Shown: positions 52,457-62,294 of the stretch, in pieces
Position numbering within the stretch: position 1 is the stretch's first letter
Layout: each line of letters begins with the position of its first letter
Assembly (NCBI RefSeq): GCF_000218895.1
Contig: NC_015703.1
Location: 3,485,001 to 3,549,000, forward strand
Origin: Runella slithyformis DSM 19594
GTDB taxonomy: Bacteria > Bacteroidota > Bacteroidia > Cytophagales > Spirosomataceae
DNA: 64,000 nt
Direction of reading: 5' to 3'
The notes under the pieces: model-generated
What the model was told of the DNA's origin: nothing
The model's input: the letters and a program-made list of their open reading frames with translations, nothing else
Databases searched by the model: none
Made by a program: the position numbers and the translations under genes

Positions 52457-53386
52457 CGTTTCCAGCACCTTGGGGCCTTGTTGGTTGATTTGTGAAACGT
52501 AACTTTTGGTAGTAATGCCCACGCTGCCGAAGGCTTCGCTCATGGTTTTGGCCACACGCTCGGCGGTGTCGCGGCCTCGGCTGAGGGCAAACATGGAGGG
52601 ACCGGCCCCCGAAATACTGCATCCTAAAGCCCCGCTTTCGAGAGCGGCCTGCTTGACATGGTCAAACTCAGGAATCAAGATCGAGCGTACCGGTTCGATG
52701 ATGACATCCACCATGGAGCGGCTGACCAAATCGTAATCTTCCTGCATCAGTCCGGCGATCAGTCCGGCTACGTTGCCCATTTGAGAAATGGTATTTTTGA
52801 GCGAAACCTCATTGCGCAATATGTAACGGGCGTCTTTGGTATTGACTTCCACGTCGGGGTGAACCAGCGTACAGAATAATTCATCGGGAACTTTGACTTT
52901 GAACACATCCAACGGTGAATAACTGCGAATGACCACAAAGCCGCCCAACAGCGCGGGCCCAACGTTGTCGGCGTGAGCGGCCCCGCAGGCGATGCGCTCG
53001 CCTTCCATGGCAAACGGCAACAATTCCCGTTGCGTCAACGGACGGCCCAACAACTCATTGATGGCAAAAATACCTACTACCGAGCTGGCCGAACTGGAGC
53101 CCATGCCGCTGCCTAAGGGCATATTTTTGTGAAGGATTACTTCCACTCCCTGGGTAGAACCGATGTGTTGGAGAAATTTAAGCATCACCACCGACACGGC
53201 GTTGCGCTCGGGTTCGCGCGGGAGGCGGCCTTCGTCGCCGATGATGTCTTTGATGATGATGCCGGGCTCGTCGCGTTTGCGCAGTTCTACGACGTCGCCG
53301 GGTTCGTCTAACGCAAATCCGAAAATATCAAACCCGCAGGCAACGTTGGCAACGGTGGCCGGGGCAAAAGCTTTTATATAATTCAT
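52451..53386 (-). CDS. thrB: homoserine kinase
   Basis: 311 residues. It phosphorylates homoserine in threonine synthesis. GHMP-kinase features: APATVANVACGFDIFGFAL at the start, the phosphate loop MPLGSGMGSSSASSVVG, and the C-terminal GALGCSISGAGPSMFAL. thrA and thrC are not adjacent. The last codons (LETA) lie in a direct repeat. Confidence 0.95.
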   Translation of the reverse strand: MNYIKAFAPATVANVACGFDIFGFALDEPGDVVELRKRDEPGIIIKDIIGDEGRLPREPERNAVSVVMLKFLQHIGSTQGVEVILHKNMPLGSGMGSSSASSVVGIFAINELLGRPLTQRELLPFAMEGERIACGAAHADNVGPALLGGFVVIRSYSPLDVFKVKVPDELFCTLVHPDVEVNTKDARYILRNEVSLKNTISQMGNVAGLIAGLMQEDYDLVSRSMVDVIIEPVRSILIPEFDHVKQAALESGALGCSISGAGPSMFALSRGRDTAERVAKTMSEAFGSVGITTKSYVSQINQQGPKVLETA

Positions 53387-53466
53387 TTAGAGGAGGGCGA
53401 AATTAAAAAAGGTGCAATTTTATTTTTACTGATTTCAATTAAAAGAGTGGCGTCTTCGACGGCCGA

Positions 53467-53784
53467 TTAAGCGGTTTCTTTCGTGACTTCCTCCAGTTCA
53501 TAATCTCCGAATTGTCGTTTTTCAAAACAATTTAAAATTAATTTTGAAGTGTTGATAGGAAACAAACCTGTTTTAACAAAATGCTCATTGAATTTATTGT
53601 GAGCTCCTTGGTGTGTTTTTGGATATACATCTACCGTCATCAAAAAGGTATGGATAGCATGATAAACCGCATAATAGGCTCTGTTGGTAGCGACTTCAAA
53701 ATAACCAAGTTCCAACAATTCCTGCGAATCACTTAGGCAATCCAATGCTTTTTGCCAACTCAGATGTAGTTCTAATTGGTTCAT
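53467..53784 (-). CDS. HEPN-domain protein
   Basis: 105 residues, four-helix HEPN fold. The Rx6H motif of HEPN RNases is present as Arg35..His42 in NRAYYAVYHAIHTFL. Its start overlaps the end of the MNT gene by four bases, so it is the partner of a HEPN/MNT toxin-antitoxin pair; HEPN would be the RNase toxin. Confidence 0.82.
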   Translation of the reverse strand: MNQLELHLSWQKALDCLSDSQELLELGYFEVATNRAYYAVYHAIHTFLMTVDVYPKTHQGAHNKFNEHFVKTGLFPINTSKLILNCFEKRQFGDYELEEVTKETA

Positions 53785-54116
53785 ACAGGAATTCCGTCTT
53801 CTCTAACGTTTTGATAAAGAGGTAGTTTTAGGTTAAACCTGGATAGCGAAGCTGCTTTGGCAGAGACTGTTTTATTGTACTTCCAGTAGAGAGCATCCGA
53901 TAAATTTACTAATGTATTGATTTCACTCATTCCGCGAACGCTGTCATCATTCAAAACCACCAAAACATCTACATCCGACTCCTCACGCTGTTCTCCCCGC
54001 GCATACGAGCCAAACAGAATCACTTGGTGCAAACGTTCACCATATAATTCCAGCAGCCCCTTTTTAAGGTCTGCCAGCAAGGATTTGAGTTCGGAAGGGA
54101 TAGCGCGATGACTCAT
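53781..54116 (-). CDS. MNT-type nucleotidyltransferase antitoxin
   Basis: 111 residues from ATG 54116. GSYARGEQREESDVDVLVVL gives the GSxxRG and the DxD (Asp48, Asp50) of minimal nucleotidyltransferases. An upstream in-frame ATG at 54143 lies ahead of the predicted transcription start (-7 box at 54140-54133), so 54116 is preferred. Related MNT proteins AMPylate or otherwise neutralise the HEPN toxin. Confidence 0.85.
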   Translation of the reverse strand: MSHRAIPSELKSLLADLKKGLLELYGERLHQVILFGSYARGEQREESDVDVLVVLNDDSVRGMSEINTLVNLSDALYWKYNKTVSAKAASLSRFNLKLPLYQNVREDGIPV

Positions 54117-54132
54117 ACCAATGTCTTTTTGA

Positions 54133-54140
54133 CAAAAGTA
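54133..54140 (-). promoter_or_regulatory. -7 box of the HEPN/MNT pair
   Basis: TACTTTTG on the minus strand, with transcription expected around 54126, 10 nt before ATG 54116. The -33 position holds CTG rather than TTG. The remaining gap to 54388 shows no convincing gene. Confidence 0.4.
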
Positions 54141-54388
54141 CATAAAAACCCCAAAAAACGCAGGGATGCTTTCGTGGGTGGTTTAGCGATAATTAATAAA
54201 ATAGAAATTTAAAAAAAATCGATCGAGATAGCGGGTTTTTTCATGGCTGTTGGGGTTTGGAGGGCAAAGCCGAGTTAAATGGCTCAACTTTTGATATTAC
54301 TGAATGGGTACACAATTTGGGTGGAAGCATTTTTGCCGAAAAAGTTGTAAGCTTATTTCCGACATCTTACCTCCTTATGTCAAGCATT

Positions 54389-55303
54389 CTATTTCACAAA
54401 TCCCGCAGTAGCCATCCAGTGCAGGCAGCGGCCGAACCATTCTTCAAAAGCGGGAACTTTTAGGTAACCGTGCTCCCCTTTGGAATAAATGTGCAGTTCG
54501 CCGGGGATGTGCTGTCGTTGGAGGGCTTCGTAAAAGAGCAGACTGTTGGAAACCGGCACCACGGTATCGTCGCTTGCGTGAGTGATGAAGGCAGGCGGCG
54601 TAGAAGAAGTGACCTGAAGCTCATTGGAAAAAAGCTTGATTTGTTCCGAAGAAGCATTTTTGCCCAGAAGATTGGCTCCTGAACCCTTATGGCCGATGCC
54701 TTCCATAAAACTGATGACGGGATACACTAAAATCATAAAATCAGGCCGAACGCTGATTCCTGCCGCGCCGGGGAGTACAGGTTTTTCAAAATGCGTCCCT
54801 GCCGTGGCCGCCAAATGTCCGCCGGCAGAAAAGCCCATGATGCCGATTTTTGTTGGGTCAATATTCCACTCCGCTGCCCGTTGGCGAATGGTTTTGATAG
54901 CCTGTTGCGCATCCTGTAAGGGGCCGATGGAAGGGTCGATCATCGTTTTATCATTGGGCAATCGGTATTTCAGCACAAAAGCAGCAATGCCCTGTTTGGT
55001 AAATGCCTCCGCCACATCATAGCCTTCCCGCTTGATGACCAACACCCCGTAGCCACCGCCCGGACAAACGATGACGGCCGCCCCCGTCGCTTTTTCTTTG
55101 GGCGGTAAAAATACCGTGAGAGCAGGCAGCGAGACTTTGGAAACGACGTTGGAGGCGGTTTTGACTTCTTCATTGCGTACGTCTTTGGCATTGGGGACAG
55201 GGCCGGAATACAGCGGAATTTCCTGTTGAGCAACGCTTGTAAATGCGGCAAAAAGACAAAGAAGTGCGATGTTTATTTTGGTAATAGTACCCATAGGTAT
55301 CAC
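54389..55303 (-). CDS. secreted alpha/beta-hydrolase (BD-FAE/acetyl-esterase-like)
   Basis: 304 residues; the ATG at 55294 (MGTITKINIALLCLFAAF) gives a cleaner signal peptide. Alpha/beta-hydrolase features: oxyanion CPGGGYGVL, nucleophile Ser in GFSAGGHLA, acidic residue in THASDDTVV and His in KGEHGY. It resembles xylan- or sugar-ester-cleaving esterases of Bacteroidota. Periplasmic or surface location is expected; the ester substrate is unproven. Confidence 0.85.
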   Translation of the reverse strand: MIPMGTITKINIALLCLFAAFTSVAQQEIPLYSGPVPNAKDVRNEEVKTASNVVSKVSLPALTVFLPPKEKATGAAVIVCPGGGYGVLVIKREGYDVAEAFTKQGIAAFVLKYRLPNDKTMIDPSIGPLQDAQQAIKTIRQRAAEWNIDPTKIGIMGFSAGGHLAATAGTHFEKPVLPGAAGISVRPDFMILVYPVISFMEGIGHKGSGANLLGKNASSEQIKLFSNELQVTSSTPPAFITHASDDTVVPVSNSLLFYEALQRQHIPGELHIYSKGEHGYLKVPAFEEWFGRCLHWMATAGFVK

Positions 55304-55364
55304 GTTTTACTGTTTTTATTCAAAGACAAAAGGCGGCCTTTTCTTTTCATTATTTTTGTTTTCC

Positions 55365-55372
55365 TACCTTTG
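55365..55372 (+). promoter_or_regulatory. -7 box abutting the folK start
   Basis: TACCTTTG matches TAnnTTTG, but it ends only four bases before the folK ATG at 55377, so any transcript would be leaderless or nearly so. No -33 TTG is present at 20 nt. Confidence 0.35.
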
Positions 55373-55376
55373 CGGC

Positions 55377-55865
55377 ATGAATGAACATTCGGTTTTTTTA
55401 TTGCTGGGTGCCAATTTGGGCGAGCGGGAAGCGATGTTGGCAAAAGCGGCCCGGTTGATCGCAGAGCGAATTGGTCTGATTAAGGCACAGTCGCATCTGT
55501 ATGAAACAGCCCCTTGGGGAATGATTGACCAACCTGCTTTTTTGAATCAGGTCCTTGAAGTAAAAACCGCACTGCTGCCCGAAGCGGTTTTAGTACAAAC
55601 GCTGGAAATGGAAAAACAGCTTGGACGAGAACGACGTATGCGGTGGGGCGCACGGGTCATTGACATTGATATGCTGTATTTTGCCGGGGTGATCTTAGAA
55701 ACGGAAGCGCTGCATTTGCCCCATCCGCGTTTGCACCAACGGCGTTTTACGCTGGTGCCTTTGGCCGAGATCGCCCCCGATTTTATGCATCCGGTGTTGC
55801 ATAAAACAAACCAACAATTACTCTGTGAATGTACGGATGATAGTCAGGTCAGCGTTTGTGAATAA
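55377..55865 (+). CDS. folK: 2-amino-4-hydroxy-6-hydroxymethyldihydropteridine pyrophosphokinase
   Basis: 162 residues from ATG 55377; the longer frame from 55269 lies across the divergent esterase start. It pyrophosphorylates the pterin in folate synthesis. Motifs: LLLGANLGEREAML, APWGMIDQPAFLNQVLEVKT, LGRERRMRWGARVIDIDML, LPHPRLHQRRFTLVPLAEIAP. All are in HPPK order. Confidence 0.93.
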   Translation: MNEHSVFLLLGANLGEREAMLAKAARLIAERIGLIKAQSHLYETAPWGMIDQPAFLNQVLEVKTALLPEAVLVQTLEMEKQLGRERRMRWGARVIDIDMLYFAGVILETEALHLPHPRLHQRRFTLVPLAEIAPDFMHPVLHKTNQQLLCECTDDSQVSVCE

Positions 55866-55964
55866 TAAGTGACTGAAATGGCCTGAAGCAGTGACAATAA
55901 TTGAATTCAGGTACTGAACTAATATACTGACAGATTGCCGATAAACGGATAACTTTTAGCTTTT

Positions 55965-57335
55965 ATGCAACGTCGCGATTTTATTAAAAATACTGTCCTG
56001 ACTACGGGAGCCATTGCCTTTGGCAGTTGTAAAGAAAAAGACCCGTATGCCGAACGTGAGTATAAAGGACAAATAGCCATCATTGGAGCGGGGGCTGCCG
56101 GACTGTATGCCGGGTATTTGTTGGAAGAGAAAAAAGCTAATTATGTCATCTACGAAGCTTCGGACCAAATCGGCGGGCGTATTCGTTCTCTGAAAGGCTT
56201 TGCTGATTTTGACATAGAATTGGGGGCCGAAAAAATCTACGGCGACCGCTCGGTATGGTATGACTGGGCCAAAGAATCCGGCGCGTCTTTTATCCCCAAC
56301 AACACAACGGATTTTTACCAGGTCGGCTCACAACTTCTTTCTGAAAGTCAAGCCGGTAGCAACAATGATGTTAAAGCCGCACTGGCAGTGGCACAACAGG
56401 CACTCAATTATACAGGAGCCGACATGACACTGCTTCAATTGATGGAGTCGGCCAAATTGGCTCCCGGAGTAAGGTATATTACGGAAGCATTGGTGGCGGC
56501 TAAAAACGGGACTTCGGCCAATCGCCTGAGTGTTTTGGGAGTGGCCGAACAGCGTTTGGCCCGGTCGGCGGGAGAGGGAGAGTTTTCCCTTGCCAATCGT
56601 TCGTTGAGTGCTGTTTTGGAAGAAAAGTGTAAAAATGTAATTCCCAAAGTGGTCCTTAATACCCAAATCAAACGCATTGATTACAGCAACCAACGCATCA
56701 TGCTGGAAGATGCGCAGGCCCAGCGTCGCTACGTCGATAAAGTCATCCTTACGGTTCCGCTTTCGGTATTACAAAGTACAGATTTGCAATTTACGCCGGC
56801 ACTGCCTGACACTAAAATCGCTTCCATCAAAGGCATTGGAATGGGGACGGGTATAAAAGTGGTGCTCGTTTTTAACCAACGTTTTTGGGATGCTTCCGCA
56901 GATTCGATCTATACGGCCGGGGTGGTGCCTGAATACTCGGCAAGTTCTAACGGGCGCAGTACGAAATCATTTGTATTGACGGGAACAGTAATGGGCGAAA
57001 AAGCTGAAGCCCTCAGCGCGCTGTCGACTTCGGCGGCAATTCAAAGCCTGTTGAAGGATTTGGATGGGCTGTATGGCAAAGGCGTAGCGATGGGTTCCCT
57101 GACCAACGCCCGTCTCATGGATTGGGGAAAAGATCCCTTCATCAAGGGCGCTTATTCCTATCCGATTGTTGGCGGCGGCGGCTTGCTGAATCGGCAGACA
57201 TTGTCAGCGCCTGTTCAGCGGAGACTCTACTTTGCAGGAGAAGCCACCCACTACGGAGGCCACAGCGGCACCGTTCACGGTGCCATGGAATCAGGCCGCA
57301 GGGTAGTGGAAGAGCTGTACCGGGATGTAACCTAA
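55965..57335 (+). CDS. flavin amine oxidase with a Tat signal
   Basis: 456 residues. The N-terminus MQRRDFIKNTVLTTGAIAFG carries a twin-arginine RRDFIK motif and a possible lipobox Cys (GSC). FAD-binding GAGAAGLYAGYLLEE, then QIGGRIRS and a C-terminal GEATHYGGHSGTVHGA match the flavin monoamine oxidase fold. tatA in this window could export it folded with FAD. The amine substrate is unknown. Confidence 0.87.
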   Translation: MQRRDFIKNTVLTTGAIAFGSCKEKDPYAEREYKGQIAIIGAGAAGLYAGYLLEEKKANYVIYEASDQIGGRIRSLKGFADFDIELGAEKIYGDRSVWYDWAKESGASFIPNNTTDFYQVGSQLLSESQAGSNNDVKAALAVAQQALNYTGADMTLLQLMESAKLAPGVRYITEALVAAKNGTSANRLSVLGVAEQRLARSAGEGEFSLANRSLSAVLEEKCKNVIPKVVLNTQIKRIDYSNQRIMLEDAQAQRRYVDKVILTVPLSVLQSTDLQFTPALPDTKIASIKGIGMGTGIKVVLVFNQRFWDASADSIYTAGVVPEYSASSNGRSTKSFVLTGTVMGEKAEALSALSTSAAIQSLLKDLDGLYGKGVAMGSLTNARLMDWGKDPFIKGAYSYPIVGGGGLLNRQTLSAPVQRRLYFAGEATHYGGHSGTVHGAMESGRRVVEELYRDVT

Positions 57336-57337
57336 AA

Positions 57338-57399
57338 GTTCATTCGTTACGAATAATTTGTTCATTCGTCATTCGTCACTCTTTCATTCGTCATTCATT
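57338..57399. repeat. CATTCGT-type period-7 repeats between two 3' ends
   Basis: CATTCGT units repeat at 7-nt steps (for example TTCATTCGTCATTCGTCACTC). They fill the gap between the amine oxidase and yifB, which converge here. Confidence 0.55.
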
Positions 57400-58941
57400 C
57401 TACCCCGCCCAACTTTCCCGGTCCAAACTTCGGTACTGAATGGCTTCGGCCAAATGCTCAATTTTGATGTCGGGACTGGCGGCTAAGTCGGCAATGGTGC
57501 GGGATACTTTCAGGATACGGTCATAGGCCCGGGCCGAAAGCCCCAGGCGTTCCATGGCGGTTTTGAGCAGTATTTTGCCCGCCGGGTTGATATCACAAAT
57601 TTCTTTTACCATTTGCGACGGCATCATGGCGTTGCAATAAATACCCGCATGTTCTTTAAACCGCTCTGTTTGAATCGCGCGCGCCTTGATGACCCGCTCG
57701 CGGATAGCCGCGCTGTTTTCGGATTTACGGGTCGAGGCAATTTGGTCAAAAGACACGGGGGTCACTTCAACGTGAAGGTCAATGCGATCCAGGAGGGGCC
57801 CGCTGATTTTATTGAGGTAGCGCTGCACGGCCCCCGGCGGACATACACATTCTTTTTCGGGATGGTTATAGTAGCCGCAGGGACACGGATTCATGCTGGC
57901 GATAAGCATAAAATTGGCCGGAAACTCGATGGCCCATTTGGTTCGCGAAATCGTGACGCGGCGCTCTTCCAGCGGTTGGCGCATCACTTCCAGCACCGTC
58001 CGCTTAAACTCAGGAAGTTCGTCCAAAAACAAAACACCGTTGTGTGCCAGTGAGATTTCGCCGGGCTGGGGGAACGACCCGCCGCCTACAAGCGCCGCGT
58101 CGCTCACGGTATGGTGCGGTGCCCGAAACGGACGCCGTGAAATAAGCGCTGCTTTGGTCCCCAATTTCCCCGCTACGGAGTGAATTTTGGTGGTTTCGAG
58201 GGCTTCGTGGAGCGTAAGGGGGGGTAAAATCGACGGGATACGCTTTGCCAGCATGGTTTTTCCTGAGCCCGGCGGGCCGATCATAATGGCGTTGTGGCCG
58301 CCGGCGGCCGTAATTTCAAGGGCTCGTTTGATGTTTTCCTGTCCCTGCACGTGCTCAAAATCGGCATCGTATTCGTTGTGGGTACTGAGAAAGATATCGC
58401 GGGTATCAATGGTAACGGGAGTAATATCTTTGGTCCCCTCAAAAAAATCAATGGCCTCTTTGAGGTTATCCACGGGAATAACGTCAAGGTTATTGACAAT
58501 GGCAGCCTCATGGGCGTTGGCAGCGGGGAGAATAAATCCTTTGAAGCCCAATTTTCGGGCTTCGATGGCAATGGGCAATACCCCTTTGATGGGGCGTAGA
58601 TTTCCATCAAGAGATAACTCTCCCATGATGATATATTCTTCCAGATTTTTTTGGGCAGCAAGCTGCTCCGAAGCCCGGAGTACACAGAGGGCAATGGGCA
58701 AATCGTAGGCCGAACCTTCTTTGCGAATATCAGCAGGGGCCAAGTTGACCACCACTTTCTGGCGCGGCATTCGATAATTGAAATATTTCAGTGAAGCTTC
58801 CACCCGTTGTTCACTTTCTTTGACGGCGCTGTCGGGCAAGCCTACCATAAAAAAACGCATTCCCTGACCTACTGTTACTTCAACGGTAATGATGGTGGCA
58901 TTGACGCCGTATACTGCACTGCCAAAGGTTTTTGAAAGCAT
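57400..58941 (-). CDS. YifB/ComM family Mg-chelatase-like AAA+ ATPase
   Basis: 513 residues. An N-terminal Lon-like fold ([38 protein letters not shown]-like [19 protein letters not shown]), then AAA+ with Walker [14 protein letters not shown] and Walker [10 protein letters not shown], and a cysteine cluster [19 protein letters not shown]. In other bacteria ComM is a branch-migration helicase that aids natural transformation. The gene stands alone here. Confidence 0.92.
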   Translation of the reverse strand: MLSKTFGSAVYGVNATIITVEVTVGQGMRFFMVGLPDSAVKESEQRVEASLKYFNYRMPRQKVVVNLAPADIRKEGSAYDLPIALCVLRASEQLAAQKNLEEYIIMGELSLDGNLRPIKGVLPIAIEARKLGFKGFILPAANAHEAAIVNNLDVIPVDNLKEAIDFFEGTKDITPVTIDTRDIFLSTHNEYDADFEHVQGQENIKRALEITAAGGHNAIMIGPPGSGKTMLAKRIPSILPPLTLHEALETTKIHSVAGKLGTKAALISRRPFRAPHHTVSDAALVGGGSFPQPGEISLAHNGVLFLDELPEFKRTVLEVMRQPLEERRVTISRTKWAIEFPANFMLIASMNPCPCGYYNHPEKECVCPPGAVQRYLNKISGPLLDRIDLHVEVTPVSFDQIASTRKSENSAAIRERVIKARAIQTERFKEHAGIYCNAMMPSQMVKEICDINPAGKILLKTAMERLGLSARAYDRILKVSRTIADLAASPDIKIEHLAEAIQYRSLDRESWAG

Positions 58942-59080
58942 ACCTGATTCTTTATTTAGCTGAATTTTTCGTAAAAATAAGTTTTATCTATCAATAGGGT
59001 ATACCGGTTTTCAACGACAACGTTGATAAGGAGGCTAAATCTTCCCTTTGTTGGGTACGACAAATTTATGTTCAATTGAT

Positions 59081-59088
59081 TACCTTTG
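59081..59088 (+). promoter_or_regulatory. -7 box of the DUF4293 gene
   Basis: TACCTTTG fits TAnnTTTG, 58 nt before the ATG at 59146. The nearest TTG (59051-59053) is 27 nt upstream, too far for a standard promoter. Confidence 0.35.
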
Positions 59089-59145
59089 CCGTCCTTTATC
59101 AGTAAGTAAATCACTAAAATCAAAAAGAATAACTACTAACAACCT

Positions 59146-59619
59146 ATGTTACAGCGTATTCAAACACTTTTTTTAGCGTTGGTGGCCGTCGGAATGGGTG
59201 GAATGCTGTCTCTGCCTATTTGGGACAAAACAGCTTTAGATACGACGCAATCGGTTCATTTAACGGCCCTTAGATTGATTCATCAACAGGGCAGCACCTC
59301 CGCCATTACTCCGGTATGGTATTTGGCGTTATTGGGGGCACTCGTAGCGGCGTTGGCCGCTTTTGCGTTGTCTCAATACAAAAATCGTCTCGCCCAATCA
59401 GGTTTGTGTGCTGTCAACTCTGTCATTATGACGATTATTATGGGTTTGGTCATGTATTTTGTATTTGGAAATGCTAAAAATCTTTTTGACCCCGAAAGCA
59501 CAGGGAACTTTGGACTTGGGTTTTATTCCCTTATTCTGGCAATGTTGGCCAACGTATTGGCTAACCGTTTTATCCGCCGAGATGAGAAATTTGTTCGCTC
59601 GCAGGAACGTATGCGATAA
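59146..59619 (+). CDS. DUF4293 membrane protein
   Basis: 157 residues with four membrane helices. The start MLQRIQTLFLALVA and a helix-loop pattern match DUF4293, a family confined to Bacteroidota with no known function. Monocistronic. Confidence 0.85.
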   Translation: MLQRIQTLFLALVAVGMGGMLSLPIWDKTALDTTQSVHLTALRLIHQQGSTSAITPVWYLALLGALVAALAAFALSQYKNRLAQSGLCAVNSVIMTIIMGLVMYFVFGNAKNLFDPESTGNFGLGFYSLILAMLANVLANRFIRRDEKFVRSQERMR

Positions 59620-59681
59620 ATAAACGAACCTAATACGGATATTTTCAGCCGGATTTGTTGCCCGTTTTGGCGAATAAAGTC

Positions 59682-59754
59682 CATACAAAGTTTTGGCTGT
59701 CAGTGCTTTGTATGTCATTTCGGGTGGTCTTGCAAAAAAAAAAGTTTTTTTTGC
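59682..59754 (+). promoter_or_regulatory. two hairpins in the DUF4293-recQ gap
   Basis: CATACAAAG (59682-59690) pairs with CTTTGTATG (59706-59714). Then GC-A8 and T8-GC (59732-59754) form an A/T stem with an AAG loop. The first may end DUF4293 transcription. The remaining sequence to 59951 is A+T-rich and holds no gene that I can see; a possible recQ promoter there is not clear. Confidence 0.45.
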
Positions 59755-59951
59755 AGAGAAAAATTTGTTGTGTCAAATTTGATAATTTTTACTAATTTCA
59801 AACTTAGATACCGGAGGATATGATTCCATTCTATCGGAATATGAAAACTCTTGATAACAACCGTTTTTTAACTTTTTAACTCACCAAAAAAGCTATACAA
59901 AGTCCTGTAAGTCAGGAGAGTAAAAGCCACTAAAATTTATAAGTCACGAGG

Positions 59952-62192
59952 ATGATTCAGGTAGACACAGGCGTGCAGCATACGCTTAAAGAGCGACTCA
60001 AAGAAATATTTGGTTACAGTCAGTTTAGAGGGGAGCAGGAGGCTATTATCAATAGCATCATGGGGGGGAATAATACATTCGTCATTATGCCTACCGGCGC
60101 GGGCAAATCCCTGTGCTATCAGTTGCCGGCGATTACTACCGAAGGGATTGCTATCGTTATCTCTCCCCTTATTGCTTTGATGAAAAATCAGGTAGATCAA
60201 CTCAATGCATTCGGCATCAATGCCCAATTTTTGAATTCTACCCTCAACAAGGCCGAAATCAATAAAGTAAAAAAAGATGCTTTGGACGGGACATTAAAAC
60301 TCCTGTATATAGCACCTGAATCATTGACCAAAGAAGAGAACCTCGATTTTTTGCAAAGAGCCAATATCTCTTTTGTAGCCGTAGATGAAGCCCACTGTAT
60401 TTCTGAATGGGGGCATGATTTCAGACCGGAATACCGACGGATCAGAGGCATCATTGACAATATCAATCCTGATCTTCCGCTGATTGCCCTGACTGCTACC
60501 GCCACGCCCAAAGTACAGCAGGATATTGTCAAGAACCTGCGCATGGAAGAAGCGGCGATGTTTAAAACGTCGTTCAACCGTAAAAATCTGTATTATGAAA
60601 TACGGCCTAAATTGGCCGATGTGAATAAGCAACTTATCAAGTACATCAAAAACAATAAAGGTAAGTCGGGAATTATCTATTGCCTCAGCCGTAAAACGGT
60701 AGAAGAAGTAGCCAACCTGCTGAATGTTAATGATGTAAAAGCGTTGCCTTATCATGCGGGGCTTGATTCTTCTACCCGGATGCACAATCAGGATGCTTTC
60801 CTCAACGAAGAAGCCGATGTGATCGTGGCTACCATTGCCTTTGGAATGGGTATCGATAAACCCGATGTACGGTTTGTGATTCACTACGATGCCCCCAAAT
60901 CACTGGAAGGATATTATCAGGAGACCGGACGTGCCGGACGAGATGGACTGGAAGGAAACTGCGTCATGTTCTATTGCATTGACGACATCCAAAAGCTGGA
61001 GAAATTTAACAAAGATAAATCAGTTACCGAACGTGATAATGCACGTCATTTACTCAATGAAATGGTGGCCTACGCCAACCTTGGAGCGTGTCGCCGCCGT
61101 CAGTTGTTGAGTTATTTCGGTGAGTACATGGAGAAAGACTGCGGTTTCTGCGACAACTGTATCAAGCCTACCCAGCGCATCAGAATTCAGGACGAAGCGG
61201 TACTGGTCCTGAAAGCCATTGACCAAACCGATGAACGTTTTGACGGTGACCACATTGCTGATCTGATCACGGCTACGGATAATATTTACGTGACAAGCTA
61301 CGAGCACAATAAGCTTGAAATGTATGGTGCCGGTAAATATAAAGATGAAGAAGAAGGCGAAGAGTATGGCGTAGAGTTCTGGCGCTCTATGATTCGTCAA
61401 TTGGTGATTTTGGGATTCTTAGGAAAAGACCCTGAAAACTTCGGTGTATTGAAAATGACGGATAAAGGAAAAAAATACATCAAAGACCCTTATCCGATCA
61501 CGATCTCGAAAGACCATACATTCGATGAAAATGAGAATCATAAGTCAAACGAAGAAGAAGATGTTTCTGATCTTGCGCCGGCCGGCGGGGGCAATGCCTA
61601 CGACGAAGCGCTTTTAGGCTTGCTGAAAGCCATGCGTAAGAAGCTGGCAAAAGAAAAAAATCTTCCTCCTTACGTGATTTTCCAAGATCCGTCGTTGGAA
61701 GAAATGGCGACTACTTATCCCACTACGTCTCAGGAAATGGCCCAGATCAACGGGGTAGGAATGGGAAAAGTGTCAAAATTCGGCCGACCGTTTATTGATT
61801 TAATTACAAAATATGTTGAAGAAAATGAAATAGAAACGGCGAAGGATGTCGTGGTAAAATCTGCCGCGAATAAGTCTAAAGTGAAAATATTTATTATTCA
61901 GCAGATAGACCGGAAAGTGGATTTGGATGAGATTGCGGAGGCAAAAGGTCTTGGGATGGACGAATTGATTGAGGAGATTGAACACATATGCTACTCCGGT
62001 ACAAAATTAAATCTGGATTATTATATCAATCAGATCATGGACCGTGACCGCCAACGGGATATTTATGATTATTTTATGGTGGCCGAAACAGACAGCATTG
62101 CAGTAGCCATGACCGAATTGGCCGAAGAAGATGTAACAGAAGATGAACTTCGATTGATGCGTATCAAATTCCTTTCAGAAGTAGCAAACTAA
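59952..62192 (+). CDS. recQ: ATP-dependent DNA helicase RecQ
   Basis: 746 residues. Walker A MPTGAGKSLCYQLP (Lys52), VDEAHCISEWGHDFRPEY, helicase motifs VI around GYYQETGRAGRDG, the zinc-binding CRRRQLLSYFGEYMEKDCGFCDNC and the winged-helix RQC region. An HRDC-like domain follows (DEALLGLLKAMRKKLAKEKNLPPYVIF), then an extra helical C-terminus. It unwinds recombination and repair intermediates. Confidence 0.95.
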   Translation: MIQVDTGVQHTLKERLKEIFGYSQFRGEQEAIINSIMGGNNTFVIMPTGAGKSLCYQLPAITTEGIAIVISPLIALMKNQVDQLNAFGINAQFLNSTLNKAEINKVKKDALDGTLKLLYIAPESLTKEENLDFLQRANISFVAVDEAHCISEWGHDFRPEYRRIRGIIDNINPDLPLIALTATATPKVQQDIVKNLRMEEAAMFKTSFNRKNLYYEIRPKLADVNKQLIKYIKNNKGKSGIIYCLSRKTVEEVANLLNVNDVKALPYHAGLDSSTRMHNQDAFLNEEADVIVATIAFGMGIDKPDVRFVIHYDAPKSLEGYYQETGRAGRDGLEGNCVMFYCIDDIQKLEKFNKDKSVTERDNARHLLNEMVAYANLGACRRRQLLSYFGEYMEKDCGFCDNCIKPTQRIRIQDEAVLVLKAIDQTDERFDGDHIADLITATDNIYVTSYEHNKLEMYGAGKYKDEEEGEEYGVEFWRSMIRQLVILGFLGKDPENFGVLKMTDKGKKYIKDPYPITISKDHTFDENENHKSNEEEDVSDLAPAGGGNAYDEALLGLLKAMRKKLAKEKNLPPYVIFQDPSLEEMATTYPTTSQEMAQINGVGMGKVSKFGRPFIDLITKYVEENEIETAKDVVVKSAANKSKVKIFIIQQIDRKVDLDEIAEAKGLGMDELIEEIEHICYSGTKLNLDYYINQIMDRDRQRDIYDYFMVAETDSIAVAMTELAEEDVTEDELRLMRIKFLSEVAN

Positions 62193-62208
62193 GTGGAAAG
62201 CTAATCGT

Positions 62209-62248
62209 ATAAAAGTAAGAACAGGCGCAGGTTTGTTCTTACTTTTAT
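62209..62248 (+). terminator. terminator between recQ and purD
   Basis: ATAAAAGTAAGAACA pairs with TGTTCTTACTTTTAT around an 10-nt loop. It includes an ATG in frame with purD (62247), which is therefore not used as the start. Confidence 0.75.
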
Positions 62249-62294
62249 GATAAATCAACCTTATACCTGTAGCGATCCCTTTTATACTAAAAAA

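Noticed and set aside
54257-54463. 68-residue plus-strand ORF between HEPN/MNT and the esterase
   Set aside because: Overlaps the esterase 3' end, shows no family or start signal, and looks like chance.
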